Counted from the first letter of the stretch, positions 34,927 through 43,338 are shown. The stretch: 61,456 nucleotides of DNA from an uncultured Bacteroidales bacterium (GCA_947625885.1 CANQQA010000014.1:1-61456), one strand, 5' to 3'. Notes: a model not told the origin generated them from the sequence alone. Program-made: numbers and translations.

Positions 34927-36129
34927 ATGAATATGGAAAACATCGTTCTTTTCGATACGCAGGCAAGCCATTGTGCGTGCCTCCCGATAACGTTCACCCG
35001 CGCGGTGAGCGACGTGCGCGTGGGCATCGTTACGATACGCGAAAAATGGGAGCGTTTTTTGCCGGGTGAATATACGGCGCTGAGTGCGGAGTATCTGGCC
35101 GTGAAATATCCTGCCGTGCCCGACAGGGCTTTGTTTGTGGCAGGCAATCTTTGCCCCGATGCCGACTTGGCTGCCGCCGTTGCCGCTTTGTCGGAGGGCG
35201 AAGCGCTGCTCGGCGCCGACGATACGCTGCTGGCTTATCGCGGCGACCGTGCCGGTTTCGACAGCAAGGCGTTTGCCTCGACACGCCGGTACGAAAAGGA
35301 TTACACGGCGATACGCGCCGTATATGATATTTTCAGGGAGAACGGCAAAGAGTTGGAAAAAGACTTCCGCGCCATAACGGCGGGACGCACCTCGCAGCCG
35401 CTGCCCGCTTCGTGCCGGCTGGTCGGCGACCCGTGCTTTGCCGACGGTACGCCCAAACTTTTCATCGAGGAGGGGGCGACGCTCGAATGCGCTATTCTCA
35501 ATGTGAAGAACGGGGCGATATACATCGGTCGCGATGTCGAAATCATGGAGGGTGTCGCCATTCGCGCGCCGTTTGCCGCCTGTACCCACGCCACCGTGAA
35601 CATGAACGCCAAAATATACGGGGCGACGACGCTCGGTCCGCACTGCAAGGCGGGCGGCGAGTTGAGCAACGTGGTGATGTTCGGCTACTCCAACAAGGGA
35701 CACGACGGCTATCTGGGCAACGCCGTTATCGGCGAATGGTGCAATCTCGGGGCGGACACGAACTGCTCGAACCTGAAAAACAACTACGCCGAAGTGAAAT
35801 TGTGGAACTATACGGAACACCGCTTCCGCTCTACGGGGCTGCAATTCTGCGGCTTGCTGATGGGCGACCATTCGCGCTCGGGCATCAATACGATGTTCAA
35901 CACGGCGACGATGGTGGGTGTGGGCGCAAATGTGTATGGTCCCGGTTTCCCTCGCACGATTATCGATTCCTTTGTGCAGGGAGGCGCCGAAGGCTTCGAC
36001 TCGGTCGCTTTGTCGCGTGTCGAGGAGATGGCGGAGCGCATGATGGCGCGGCGCGGCAAATCGCTTTCCGATGCCGACCGTGCTGTTTTGCAGGCGCTGT
36101 ACGACCACCCCTATCCGCCGAAAGCATAA
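34927..36129 (+). CDS. Bacteroidetes GlmU-type nucleotidyltransferase/acyltransferase
   Basis: A 400-residue protein started at ATG 34927; the frame opens at 34894 inside the FHA gene. The N-terminal half is a nucleotidyltransferase-like domain (CLPITFTRAVSDVRVG, LFVAGNLCPDADLA). The C-terminal half is a left-handed beta-helix of hexapeptide repeats (LECAILNVKNGAIYIGRDVE, IMEGVAIRAPFAACTHATVN, MNAKIYGATTLGPHCKAGGE). This corresponds to the alternative Bacteroidetes GlmU group (TIGR03991-like), thought to make UDP-GlcNAc for the envelope. The substrate assignment rests on family knowledge. Confidence 0.9.
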   Translation: MNMENIVLFDTQASHCACLPITFTRAVSDVRVGIVTIREKWERFLPGEYTALSAEYLAVKYPAVPDRALFVAGNLCPDADLAAAVAALSEGEALLGADDTLLAYRGDRAGFDSKAFASTRRYEKDYTAIRAVYDIFRENGKELEKDFRAITAGRTSQPLPASCRLVGDPCFADGTPKLFIEEGATLECAILNVKNGAIYIGRDVEIMEGVAIRAPFAACTHATVNMNAKIYGATTLGPHCKAGGELSNVVMFGYSNKGHDGYLGNAVIGEWCNLGADTNCSNLKNNYAEVKLWNYTEHRFRSTGLQFCGLLMGDHSRSGINTMFNTATMVGVGANVYGPGFPRTIIDSFVQGGAEGFDSVALSRVEEMAERMMARRGKSLSDADRAVLQALYDHPYPPKA

Positions 36130-36134
36130 AGGTG

Positions 36135-36197
36135 TCGGCAGGTCGTCGGGCGAAAAATTTTCGCCGATGAGGATATAAAAAAATGCAAGCGTCTTTT
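36135..36197 (+). repeat. Intergenic direct repeat copy 1, after the GlmU-type gene
   Basis: A 63-bp stretch that recurs in altered form at 36556-36610. Shared blocks are GGCAGGTC, CGAAAA..TTTTCGCC, ATAAAA and ATGCAAG.GTCTTTT. It includes a palindrome (GGCGAAAA-A-TTTTCGCC) and runs into the terminator stem. Confidence 0.7.
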
Positions 36198-36220
36198 TCG
36201 GAGGCGCTTGCATTCTTTTC
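36183..36220 (+). terminator. Intrinsic terminator of the FHA/GlmU-type operon
   Basis: Perfect stem ATGCAAGCG (36183-36191) with CGCTTGCAT (36205-36213), then TCTTTTCC. Confidence 0.8.
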
Positions 36221-36246
36221 CGATGATTCTTGTTTAATCGAAGTAT

Positions 36247-36510
36247 ATGTATTATCTCTTTATCTGCCTTGTCGTCATCAACGGGGTCGTTTTTTTCGTG
36301 TACGGCATCGACAAGAGGAAAGCGAAGAAATCCGCACGGCGCATCTCGGAAGCTGCGCTGTTGCTGATGGCTGCGCTGGGCGGCAGTGTGGGGGCTTGGT
36401 TAGGAATGAAAGTGTGGCATCATAAAACGCTGCACAAAAAGTTCAAATATGGCGTTCCCTTGATACTGTTGGCTCAAATAATAGCTTTGTTGCTATTGTT
36501 TTATAATTGA
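36247..36510 (+). CDS. DUF1294 small membrane protein
   Basis: An 87-residue protein with two or three hydrophobic helices (YYLFICLVVINGVVFFVYGI, AALLLMAALGGSVGAWLGMK, PLILLAQIIALLLLFY) and the DUF1294 pattern YGIDKRKAKK...RISE and HHKTLHKKFKYG. Its function is unknown. It stands between the GlmU-type operon terminator and a repeat-bordered insert. Confidence 0.9.
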   Translation: MYYLFICLVVINGVVFFVYGIDKRKAKKSARRISEAALLLMAALGGSVGAWLGMKVWHHKTLHKKFKYGVPLILLAQIIALLLLFYN

Positions 36511-36516
36511 TTATCA

Positions 36517-36563
36517 ATTTATTGTGCAAGAAGCCGGCGGGCTACCGGCATGACGTTGGCAGG
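36517..36563. repeat. 47-bp direct repeat, copy A (remnant of maturase 3' end)
   Basis: Matches 37843-37889 at 45 of 47 positions. Copy B is the stop codon and last codons of the sulfatase maturase gene; copy A is outside any gene. Its right end fuses at GGCAGG to a copy of the sequence found after the GlmU-type gene. Confidence 0.9.
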
Positions 36564-36610
36564 TCATCGGACGAAAATTTTTCGCCCGATATAAAATGCA
36601 AGGGTCTTTT
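36556..36610 (+). repeat. Intergenic direct repeat copy 2
   Basis: Diverged copy of 36135-36197 with two short deletions. It begins within the 47-bp repeat copy A at the shared GGCAGG. Confidence 0.7.
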
Positions 36611-36612
36611 AT

Positions 36613-37116
36613 TTATTCAGACTTGTTTAATTTATTCCAAATATCGTAAATCCCTTCTTCTCCCTCAAAATAGTTGTGTTGTTCATCGCGTTTGAAGGTT
36701 TCACCATTTGGAACGATGATAATATTGTTAGAATCAGGATATTCGCATATATCATGCCCGATATAAGTGCGTATATCAAGGAATATACACGGTTCTTCTG
36801 TATGATTGTAAAGTTGATGAGCGCCCGTTTCTCCTGCTTCGAAAAATATAATATCGCCTGATTTTACTATTTCTACGCCTTGGGGAGTACGTAATTTGGC
36901 TGCACCTTGTTGGATAATAAATAATTCCTCAGCATAACGATGAAAGTGATAGGCAGCATTACACTCACGAGGATTGAGCTGTCGTACATCGAAATTGAGC
37001 CATTTGGGGGTAATTCCCATAGCCTCTCTTGTCTTATCCGTTAGTAGCCTAAACCCATCTATTTTGTTTGGATTGGGTTGGAAATCTTTGACTTCACTCT
37101 TTATTATCGTTGCCAT
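36613..37116 (-). CDS. Cupin-domain protein
   Basis: A 167-residue cytoplasmic protein with a single cupin barrel: metal-ligand motif NAAYHFHRYAEELFIIQQGA and a second motif with GDIIFFEAGETGAHQLYNHT. It may bind a metal and a small metabolite; no specific enzyme is recognised. It is AT-richer than the flanking GlmU-type and maturase genes and lies with the GNAT gene inside the 47-bp direct repeats, suggesting a small transferred cargo. Confidence 0.85.
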   Translation of the reverse strand: MATIIKSEVKDFQPNPNKIDGFRLLTDKTREAMGITPKWLNFDVRQLNPRECNAAYHFHRYAEELFIIQQGAAKLRTPQGVEIVKSGDIIFFEAGETGAHQLYNHTEEPCIFLDIRTYIGHDICEYPDSNNIIIVPNGETFKRDEQHNYFEGEEGIYDIWNKLNKSE

Positions 37117-37213
37117 ATATCTATTTGATTAAAATTATTTTAGTATTACTTTATCTCTTTTCGAAATAACATCGAAACGCGCTTTTGCCGAAAGTCGATA
37201 TCGTCTCTCTCCA

Positions 37214-37810
37214 TTATAAACTTTTGCGATAGATATAAGTCAAATAGTCGTTGGAGTTGGTCTTCCACTCGTCCGACTTGTATTCGGCGACTTTCTCAAA
37301 GCCGTGGCGGGCATAGTAGGAGTGGTTGCACGAAGAGTCTGTCCAGAGGTAGAGTTTCTCGTAACCATCTCTCTTTGCCCCTGCTACAACCTCGGCAAGC
37401 AACTGCTTATCGCAACCCTGCACGGCAGATAGAAAGAACGACAAATATAAATCCTTGTCTGCCTGCATATAGCGATAGACTTTTGGCGAGGTCTTGCCAA
37501 AATAGTCGCGCAGAGCTAACGCCGCCTCGCGCTGTTTGTCGTTGAATGTGGGCATTAGTTCATCAATCCACTCGTTGTAACCGTTATCCTGCTTGATATT
37601 GCCCGCAAGTATGCAGCCTGCCATCTTGCCCTTATCAGTAATTTTGAAGGCATAAGGTGCACCATACCAACCATAGCGAATGATATACTCGCACATTAGC
37701 AACCCAAACTTCTCATCTTGACCATCGGCAATGTAGTTCACTCCCCACACAGGATAGGCAAGGTGTGAAGCCTCACGAATATCTTTTTCGGTAAATTCTT
37801 CAATTTTCAT
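37214..37810 (-). CDS. GNAT-family N-acetyltransferase
   Basis: A 198-residue protein. The N-terminus (MKIEEFTEKDIREASHLAYP) is followed by the GNAT core with a central beta-bulge region (AYAFKITDKGKMAGCILAG, read approximately) and a C-terminal LYLWTDSSCNHSYYARHGFE that forms the acetyl-CoA-binding end of the fold. The substrate is unknown. A TACTTTTG -7 box lies on the minus strand at 37835-37828, between the start codon and copy B of the 47-bp repeat. It is the second gene of the repeat-bordered insert. Confidence 0.82.
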   Translation of the reverse strand: MKIEEFTEKDIREASHLAYPVWGVNYIADGQDEKFGLLMCEYIIRYGWYGAPYAFKITDKGKMAGCILAGNIKQDNGYNEWIDELMPTFNDKQREAALALRDYFGKTSPKVYRYMQADKDLYLSFFLSAVQGCDKQLLAEVVAGAKRDGYEKLYLWTDSSCNHSYYARHGFEKVAEYKSDEWKTNSNDYLTYIYRKSL

Positions 37811-37827
37811 AACTCTTTTTTTCGAGG

Positions 37828-37835
37828 CAAAAGTA
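37828..37835 (-). promoter_or_regulatory. -7 promoter element of the GNAT gene
   Basis: TACTTTTG on the minus strand, matching TAnnTTTG, 18 bp upstream of the start codon. No clear -33. Confidence 0.45.
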
Positions 37836-37842
37836 ATTTTTT

Positions 37843-37889
37843 ATTTATTGTGCGAGAAGCCGGCGGGCGACCGGCATGACGTTGGCAGG
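37843..37889. repeat. 47-bp direct repeat, copy B (inside maturase 3' end)
   Basis: Contains the stop codon and last codons of the anaerobic sulfatase maturase gene. It recurs at 36517-36563 with two mismatches, 1,326 bp away in the same orientation. Confidence 0.9.
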
Positions 37890-39068
37890 GGGACGTCCGG
37901 CGGCTATCTCGCGGCGCATATACTCCATGCAAGGCTCAGCGTGGCGGAAGAAAGCGTGATAACCGGAGCAAAGGTAGTTGAGTCCGGGTTCGCCGTCGGC
38001 AGCGGTGGCAAAACGGTTTTTGGGGCATTCGCCGTGGCAGGCGAACAGGTAGCTGCACTCGCGGCACTGGCGGGGCAGGGCGTGGCGTTTCTGCCGACCG
38101 AATTGCTGCTGACGTTTCCCGTAGAGCATTTCGACCAACGTGTGCTGTCTGATGTTGCCCAACCGGTATTCGGGGAAAACGAAATGGTCGCAGCTGTAAA
38201 CGTCGCCGTTGGCTTCCATGACTGCCGCATGGCCGCAGTCTTCCGACATGGAGCAAACACCGGGCGGCATGCCGCACCAGTTGGCTAACGTGGCGTCGAA
38301 CAGCTGAACGAAAATTTGCCCTACGTCGCTGACCACCCATTCGTCGAAAATCCGGCAAAGGAAATCGCCCCATTGCTGCGGACTGACGGAGTAGCCGGCA
38401 AGCGGAGCGTCCGTGTCGGCGGGAGCGGCGAGCGTGCGACCGTCGTCGTAGGAGAGAAGCCGCTCGACGACGGGGGTAAATTGCAGGTAGTGCGCGCCGA
38501 TGTCGCGGAAGAACCGGTAAAATTCCAGCGGGTGGTCGGCATTGCAGGCATTGACCGTCGCCATGGCGTTCCAATCTACGTCGTGTTTTTGGAGCAGGTC
38601 GATGCCCCGCATGACGCTCTCCCACGACGGTTCGCCGCCGCGGCTGCGGCGGTAGCGGTCGTGCAGCTCTCGGGGTCCGTCGATGGATATGCCTACGAGC
38701 CAGCCGTTATCGTGCAGGAAGCGGCACCACTCGTCGGTAAGCAGCGTGCCGTTGGTCTGTATGGCGTTGTCGATGTGGCGTCCGCCGGCATAGCGGCGTT
38801 GCAGGTCGAGCGCCTTTCGGTAGAACGACAGCGGGCGCAGCAGCGGCTCGCCGCCGTGCCAAGTAAAGAGCACCTCTTGCATTGTCTGGCTTTGAATGTA
38901 GTCGCGGGTGAATTGTTCCAACAGTTCGTCGCTCATCGGTCGGCAGGCGGCAGGGTTTCCGGAAAGTTTCTCTTTTTCCAGATAATAGCAATATTCGCAG
39001 GCGAGGTTGCACCGCGCACCGACCGGCTTTGCCATCACGTAGAGCGGTTTTCCAAAGGGCGCTATCAT
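37845..39068 (-). CDS. Anaerobic sulfatase maturase (radical SAM, SPASM)
   Basis: A 407-residue enzyme with the radical SAM motif CNLACEYCYY near the N-terminus and a C-terminal SPASM region with Cys-rich segments (CGMPPGVCSMSEDCGHAAVM, CRECSYLFACHGECPKN, YLCSGYHAFF) for auxiliary Fe-S clusters. It oxidises the active-site Ser or Cys of sulfatases to formylglycine under anaerobic conditions. It follows a sulfatase gene by 31 bp and is co-transcribed with it, so that sulfatase is its likely substrate. Its last 47 bp are duplicated at 36517-36563. Confidence 0.95.
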   Translation of the reverse strand: MIAPFGKPLYVMAKPVGARCNLACEYCYYLEKEKLSGNPAACRPMSDELLEQFTRDYIQSQTMQEVLFTWHGGEPLLRPLSFYRKALDLQRRYAGGRHIDNAIQTNGTLLTDEWCRFLHDNGWLVGISIDGPRELHDRYRRSRGGEPSWESVMRGIDLLQKHDVDWNAMATVNACNADHPLEFYRFFRDIGAHYLQFTPVVERLLSYDDGRTLAAPADTDAPLAGYSVSPQQWGDFLCRIFDEWVVSDVGQIFVQLFDATLANWCGMPPGVCSMSEDCGHAAVMEANGDVYSCDHFVFPEYRLGNIRQHTLVEMLYGKRQQQFGRQKRHALPRQCRECSYLFACHGECPKNRFATAADGEPGLNYLCSGYHAFFRHAEPCMEYMRREIAAGRPPANVMPVARRLLAQ

Positions 39069-39099
39069 TTTTTTTCTTTATGATGAAAAACGGCGGTTG

Positions 39100-40515
39100 T
39101 CAAAACTCTTCTCCCGCCAGCGGCCAGCAGGGCGAGGGTACGTGCTGCCGCTGCATTTCCTCGTCGAACTGTCGTACGAGGTCGGGATATTCTGCCGCCA
39201 AGTCGTGCTGTTCGCCCGGGTCTTTTTCCAAGTCGTACAGCTCCAACGGTGCGCCTTTTTTGATGGTAACGCATTTCCATTTACCGCAGCGGGCGGCGCG
39301 CTGCTTGCCGGTGAACTCCCAGTAAAGCAGACGGTGGTCGGTGTCCGCCTGCCCGCCGTAGAACAGCGGCAGAATATTCATGCCGCTATACCCTTGCGGC
39401 AAAGCCTGTTCGGTGCCTGTAAGCGCGGCGAGGGTGGGCATGATGTCGGGAAAATAGACCGTATTTTGCAAACGTTGCACAGGTACGCGCCCGGGCTGAT
39501 TGACGATGAGGGGCACCCGTATGCCCCCTTCGTAGAGCTGCCCCTTGCGGCCGCGAAAACCGGCGTTGCAGTTCAGTTGTTCGAGCGGAGCCTGAATGGC
39601 GGCGCCGTTGTCGCTGGCGAAGATGACGAGGGTGTTTTCGCGCAGACCCAGCCGGTCGAGTTCCGCCAGCAATCTGCCTATGGCTTCGTCCATGTGGGTA
39701 ATCAGAGCGGCATAGCGTTTGGTGTTTTCGTCCCATTGGGCTTGGTCGTCGTACCACGAAGTGTCGTCGATGTTATAAGGTTCGTGCGGCGCATCGTAGG
39801 CGAGGAAAAGGAAGAACGGATTTTCGCGGTTGCGGTCGATGAAGCGAATGGCATCGTCGGTCGAGAGGTCGGTGTTGTGAATCACGTGCCGGTCGTGTTC
39901 GTTGGCGGAGATGTTGATGAGCGAATCGCCGTGGAAACGCCAATAGGGATAGTAATAGGGGTCGTTGCTGTAAACGGTGGAGATGAGCCAGCCGTAAAAT
40001 TCGTCGAATCCCCGATGATGCGGCGCTGCCGTAGGGTCGTAACCGTCGAGGTGCCATTTGTTTACCAGACAGGTGCGGTAGCCTGCCGACCCGACGACGG
40101 TGGCGAGGGTGGTGTCTTCGGGTTGCAGGTTGGTGCGTCTGACGACGGAGGTGTCGCCGCGCGGCGTGATTTTAAGTCCCGTCAGACCGCCGGCGGTGCA
40201 CATATTGTCGCGAATGCGCCCCTTGCCGCTGTGCATACCCGTCATCAGCGCGCAGCGCGAGGGCGACGAAATGCCGCTGCCGGCGTAGCATTGGTCGAAT
40301 CGGGTGCCCGTGCGGGCAAGCTCGTCGATGTTGGGCGTTTTCACGTAGCGCGAACCGTAGCACGACAGGTCGCCGTAGCCCATGTCGTCGGCGAGTATGA
40401 AGATGATGTTCGGACGCTCGGGAGTAGCCTTTTTGCGTCGGGATTGGGAATTGCACGACACCAGCGACAGGGCGGTAACGGCAAGGGCGGTATGTTTCAA
40501 CAGATGGTGTCCCAT
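39100..40515 (-). CDS. Serine-type sulfatase lipoprotein
   Basis: A 471-residue sulfatase with a signal peptide and lipobox ALSLVSC (Cys21), so probably lipid-anchored in the periplasm or on the surface. The formylglycine signature is SGISSPSRCALMTG, with Ser83 in the S-x-P-S-R position, a serine-type site that requires the radical SAM maturase encoded just downstream. Metal-binding residues are visible in NIIFILADDMGYGD and FLFLAYDAPHEPY, and further in VIFASDNGA. The sulfated substrate is probably a mucin or plant/algal glycan but is not fixed by sequence. No SusC/SusD pair is nearby. Confidence 0.95.
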   Translation of the reverse strand: MGHHLLKHTALAVTALSLVSCNSQSRRKKATPERPNIIFILADDMGYGDLSCYGSRYVKTPNIDELARTGTRFDQCYAGSGISSPSRCALMTGMHSGKGRIRDNMCTAGGLTGLKITPRGDTSVVRRTNLQPEDTTLATVVGSAGYRTCLVNKWHLDGYDPTAAPHHRGFDEFYGWLISTVYSNDPYYYPYWRFHGDSLINISANEHDRHVIHNTDLSTDDAIRFIDRNRENPFFLFLAYDAPHEPYNIDDTSWYDDQAQWDENTKRYAALITHMDEAIGRLLAELDRLGLRENTLVIFASDNGAAIQAPLEQLNCNAGFRGRKGQLYEGGIRVPLIVNQPGRVPVQRLQNTVYFPDIMPTLAALTGTEQALPQGYSGMNILPLFYGGQADTDHRLLYWEFTGKQRAARCGKWKCVTIKKGAPLELYDLEKDPGEQHDLAAEYPDLVRQFDEEMQRQHVPSPCWPLAGEEF

Positions 40516-40624
40516 TTTCTTTTCGGTCGATTAAGCGAGTATAAAGGTAGCGATAATTTTCCGGCAAAAGAAAAAACCGTACATTTTTTTAGTGATAAAG
40601 AGGCGTTTGTTGCTTCTCTTTCTT

Positions 40625-40632
40625 TATTTTTG
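40625..40632 (+). promoter_or_regulatory. -7 promoter element of the UvrA-like gene
   Basis: TATTTTTG, consensus, 18 bp before the ATG at 40651. A TTTG at 40606-40609 is only 15 bp upstream, short of the usual spacing. Confidence 0.5.
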
Positions 40633-40650
40633 TACAAGCATTCAATAGAA

Positions 40651-43143
40651 ATGAAAATGGAACGGGACAAAATAGAAATACGCGGCGCAAGGGTGCACAA
40701 CCTGAAAGCCATTGATGTCGATATACCGTTGAACAAGATTGTCGGGGTGGCAGGCGTGTCCGGCTCCGGCAAGTCGTCGCTTGCACTGGGCGTGGTCTAT
40801 GCCGAAGGCTCCCGACGCTATTTGGAGGCGTTATCGACCTATACCCGCCGCCGTATCTCGCAGGCGTCGAAAGCCGACCTCGACGATATTCTCTACGTAC
40901 CTGCCGCCATTGCCTTGCGGCAGCGCCCGGGTGTGCCCGGCATTCGCAGCACGTTCGGCACGGGTACGGAGCTGCTCAACAGCCTGCGCCTGATGTATTC
41001 CCGTTTGGCGAGTCACCGCTGCCCCAACGGACACTACTGCCCGCCGACGCTCAACGTGGCGGCAGGTCGCGAAATCGTCTGTCCGGAGTGTGGTGCGCAC
41101 TTTTTTGCCCCGTCGGCGGAAGAATTGTCGTTCAACAGCAGCGGCGCATGCAAGAAGTGCGGAGGCATAGGCACGGTGATGACGGTCGATGAAGCGACGT
41201 TGGTTCCCAATCAGGATTTAACGATAGACCAAGGCGCTGTCGCCCCGTGGAACTCCCTGATGTGGACGCTGATGATCGACGTATGCCGCGCCATGGGCGT
41301 GCGCACCGATGTGCCTTTCAAGGATTTGACGCCCGAAGAAAAAGAAATCGTCTATCACGGTCCTGCCGTCAAGAAGCATATTTTGTACAAGAGCAAAACT
41401 TCGGAGGTGTCGGGTGAAATGGATTTCACCTATTACAATGCCGTCTATACGGTGGAAAATGCCTTGTCGAAAGTCAAGGACGACAAGGGTATGAAGCGTG
41501 TCGAGAAATTTCTGAAACAGGATATATGTCCCGATTGCCGCGGCACCCGTTTGAACGAAGCAGCTCTCGCGCCGCTCATTCGCGGCATCGATCTGGCGCA
41601 AGCCTGCGAAATGACACTTACACAGCTCGACGAGTGGGTGAGGGGCATTCCGGCGTGGCTGCCCGAAGAAATGCGCCCCATGTGCGAAAGCATCAGTCAG
41701 TCTTATTTCGATACCTCCCGCCGGCTTCTCGAACTGGGGTTGTCGTATCTCAGCCTCGACCGCGCCGGCGCGACGCTTTCCACCGGAGAACGCCAGCGCA
41801 TGCAGTTGGCGCGCTGCGTCCGCAACCGCACCACCGGCGTGATATATGTGCTCGACGAGCCCTCTATCGGGCTGCACCCCGTCAATATCGTGGGACTGGT
41901 CGGGGTGATGAAAGATTTGGTGAATGACGGCAATTCCGTGCTGCTGGTCGATCACGATGTACAAATTCTTCGCAGCGCCGACCGGCTGATAGAGTTAGGA
42001 CCCCAAGCCGGCGCCAAGGGCGGGGAAATCATCGCGCAGGGAACGGTGGAACAAATCGAAAAAAATCCCCGCTCCATGATAGCGCCGTTCCTTTCCGCCA
42101 AGAGGATGGCGGCGGTGCGCCAACGTGCGTCGGAAGCCGAGATGTTCGCCGCCGGCGCGATAACGATGAAGACCGGTCGGATTCACACGGTACACCCGCT
42201 CGAAGTCCGCATTCCCAAAGGGCGCATGGTGGCGATAACGGGCGTTTCCGGTTCGGGCAAGACCACGACGGTGCTCGAAAGCCTTGTGCCGGCGCTTCAA
42301 TCTTCGATACGCGGCGAAAAGCTGCCGGAGCACGTGGAGAGCATCTCCGCCGAAGGCATCAGAAATGTGAAGCTCATCGACTCCACGCCCATAGGCGCCA
42401 ACGTGCGCTCTACGGTGGCAACCTACGCCAACGTACACGACGACCTGCGCAGCCTCTTTGCCAAGACGTCTGCCGCCAAGTCGGCTTCGGTGAAGGCGGG
42501 CGATTTCTCGTACAACACGGGTGCGCTGCGGTGTCCGGTGTGCGACGGAACAGGGACGGTGAGTCTCGATGTGCAGTTCCTGCCCGATGTCGATATTCCG
42601 TGTCCGGAGTGCCATGGCTCGCGCTATGCGCGACGGGCGGAAGAGTTCTGTTTGGAGACAGCCGGCGGAAACACTCTTTCGCTGCCCGACTTGATGAAAA
42701 TGGACGTTGCCGATGCCGCCAAAGCCCTTGCCCGCTACAAGGTATTGAAATCGCGCCTCGAATCGCTCGACCGCATAGGTCTGGGGTATATTACGCTCGG
42801 CGAAGCCACCACGAGTCTTTCGGGCGGCGAAGCCCAACGGTTGAAACTGGCTGCCGAAATGGGGTGCCGACAAGACGACAGCCTGTTCGTTTTCGACGAG
42901 CCGACCATCGGTTTGCACCCGCTCGATACCCGCACGCTCATCGGAGTGTTTCAACAGCTGCTCGAACTCGGGGCGACGGTTGTCGTCATCGAACACGACC
43001 TCGATGTGATTGCCAACTGCGATTACGTCATCGACCTCGGCCCGGGCGGCGGAGAAGAGGGCGGCAGAATCGTTGCGCAGGGTACGCCGGAACAGATTGC
43101 CGCCAATCCGGCGAGCATAACCGGCAGATTTCTTGCGCTCTGA
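40651..43143 (+). CDS. UvrA paralogue lacking the UvrB-binding domain
   Basis: An 830-residue ABC-type ATPase started at ATG 40651; the open frame extends far upstream antisense to the sulfatase and that part is spurious. Two nucleotide-binding domains are visible: Walker A GVSGSGKSS (residues 35-43) and GVSGSGKTT (from residue 531), signatures LSTGERQRMQLARCV and LSGGEAQRLKLAAEM, and Walker B VIYVLDEPSIGLHP and LFVFDEPTIGLHP. Zinc-finger Cys pairs are present (CPECGAHFF, CKKCGG, CPVCDGTG, CPECHGS). The segment between YSRLASHRCPNGH and CPECGAHFF is much shorter than in E. coli UvrA, so the UvrB-binding domain (about residues 131-245 there) is missing. It is probably a drug-protection or repair accessory paralogue rather than the excision-repair UvrA. 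Confidence 0.92.
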   Translation: MKMERDKIEIRGARVHNLKAIDVDIPLNKIVGVAGVSGSGKSSLALGVVYAEGSRRYLEALSTYTRRRISQASKADLDDILYVPAAIALRQRPGVPGIRSTFGTGTELLNSLRLMYSRLASHRCPNGHYCPPTLNVAAGREIVCPECGAHFFAPSAEELSFNSSGACKKCGGIGTVMTVDEATLVPNQDLTIDQGAVAPWNSLMWTLMIDVCRAMGVRTDVPFKDLTPEEKEIVYHGPAVKKHILYKSKTSEVSGEMDFTYYNAVYTVENALSKVKDDKGMKRVEKFLKQDICPDCRGTRLNEAALAPLIRGIDLAQACEMTLTQLDEWVRGIPAWLPEEMRPMCESISQSYFDTSRRLLELGLSYLSLDRAGATLSTGERQRMQLARCVRNRTTGVIYVLDEPSIGLHPVNIVGLVGVMKDLVNDGNSVLLVDHDVQILRSADRLIELGPQAGAKGGEIIAQGTVEQIEKNPRSMIAPFLSAKRMAAVRQRASEAEMFAAGAITMKTGRIHTVHPLEVRIPKGRMVAITGVSGSGKTTTVLESLVPALQSSIRGEKLPEHVESISAEGIRNVKLIDSTPIGANVRSTVATYANVHDDLRSLFAKTSAAKSASVKAGDFSYNTGALRCPVCDGTGTVSLDVQFLPDVDIPCPECHGSRYARRAEEFCLETAGGNTLSLPDLMKMDVADAAKALARYKVLKSRLESLDRIGLGYITLGEATTSLSGGEAQRLKLAAEMGCRQDDSLFVFDEPTIGLHPLDTRTLIGVFQQLLELGATVVVIEHDLDVIANCDYVIDLGPGGGEEGGRIVAQGTPEQIAANPASITGRFLAL

Positions 43144-43176
43144 AAATTTTGTCGGAATCGTTTTGCCTATCAGATA

Positions 43177-43212
43177 AAAAACCGCTCCGAACTGCTTTGG
43201 GCAATTCGGAGC
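43177..43212 (-). terminator. Intrinsic terminator of tRNA-Arg
   Basis: Stem TTCGGAGC/GCTCCGAA (43205-43212 and 43184-43191) with extra inner TGC/GCA pairing; on the minus strand it is followed by GGTTTTTTATC. Confidence 0.85.
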
Positions 43213-43223
43213 ATTTCGCCGTG

Positions 43224-43296
43224 TGACCCCGACAGGACTCAAACCTGTGACCTTCAGAACCGGAATCTGACGTTCTATTCACTAAACTACGGGGCC
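43224..43296 (-). tRNA. tRNA-Arg (anticodon CCG)
   Basis: A 73-nt cloverleaf on the minus strand: acceptor GGCCCCG/CGGGGTC, D arm GTTTAGTGAATAGAAC, anticodon stem TCAGA/TCTGA with loop TTCCGGT giving anticodon CCG, and T arm ACAGG-TTTGAGT-CCTGT. CCA is not encoded. It decodes CGG. A consensus promoter lies upstream at 43338-43308 and an intrinsic terminator downstream. Confidence 0.95.
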
Positions 43297-43302
43297 GATT
43301 CG

Positions 43303-43338
43303 GTTGGCAAAAGTAATAATTATTTGTAGCTTTGCAAA
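43303..43338. promoter_or_regulatory. Superimposed opposing promoters of tRNA-Arg and ung
   Basis: Minus strand, towards tRNA-Arg: TTTG (43338-43335), 19 bp, TACTTTTG (43315-43308), an exact consensus. Plus strand, towards ung: GTTG (43303-43306), 20 bp, TAGCTTTG (43327-43334). Each promoter's -7 abuts the other's -33, so they cannot both be occupied. Confidence 0.75.

Noticed and set aside
39097-40650. A 518-codon extension in front of the UvrA-like protein
   Set aside because: It is antisense to the sulfatase gene and a promoter lies at 40625; the UvrA-like protein starts at 40651.
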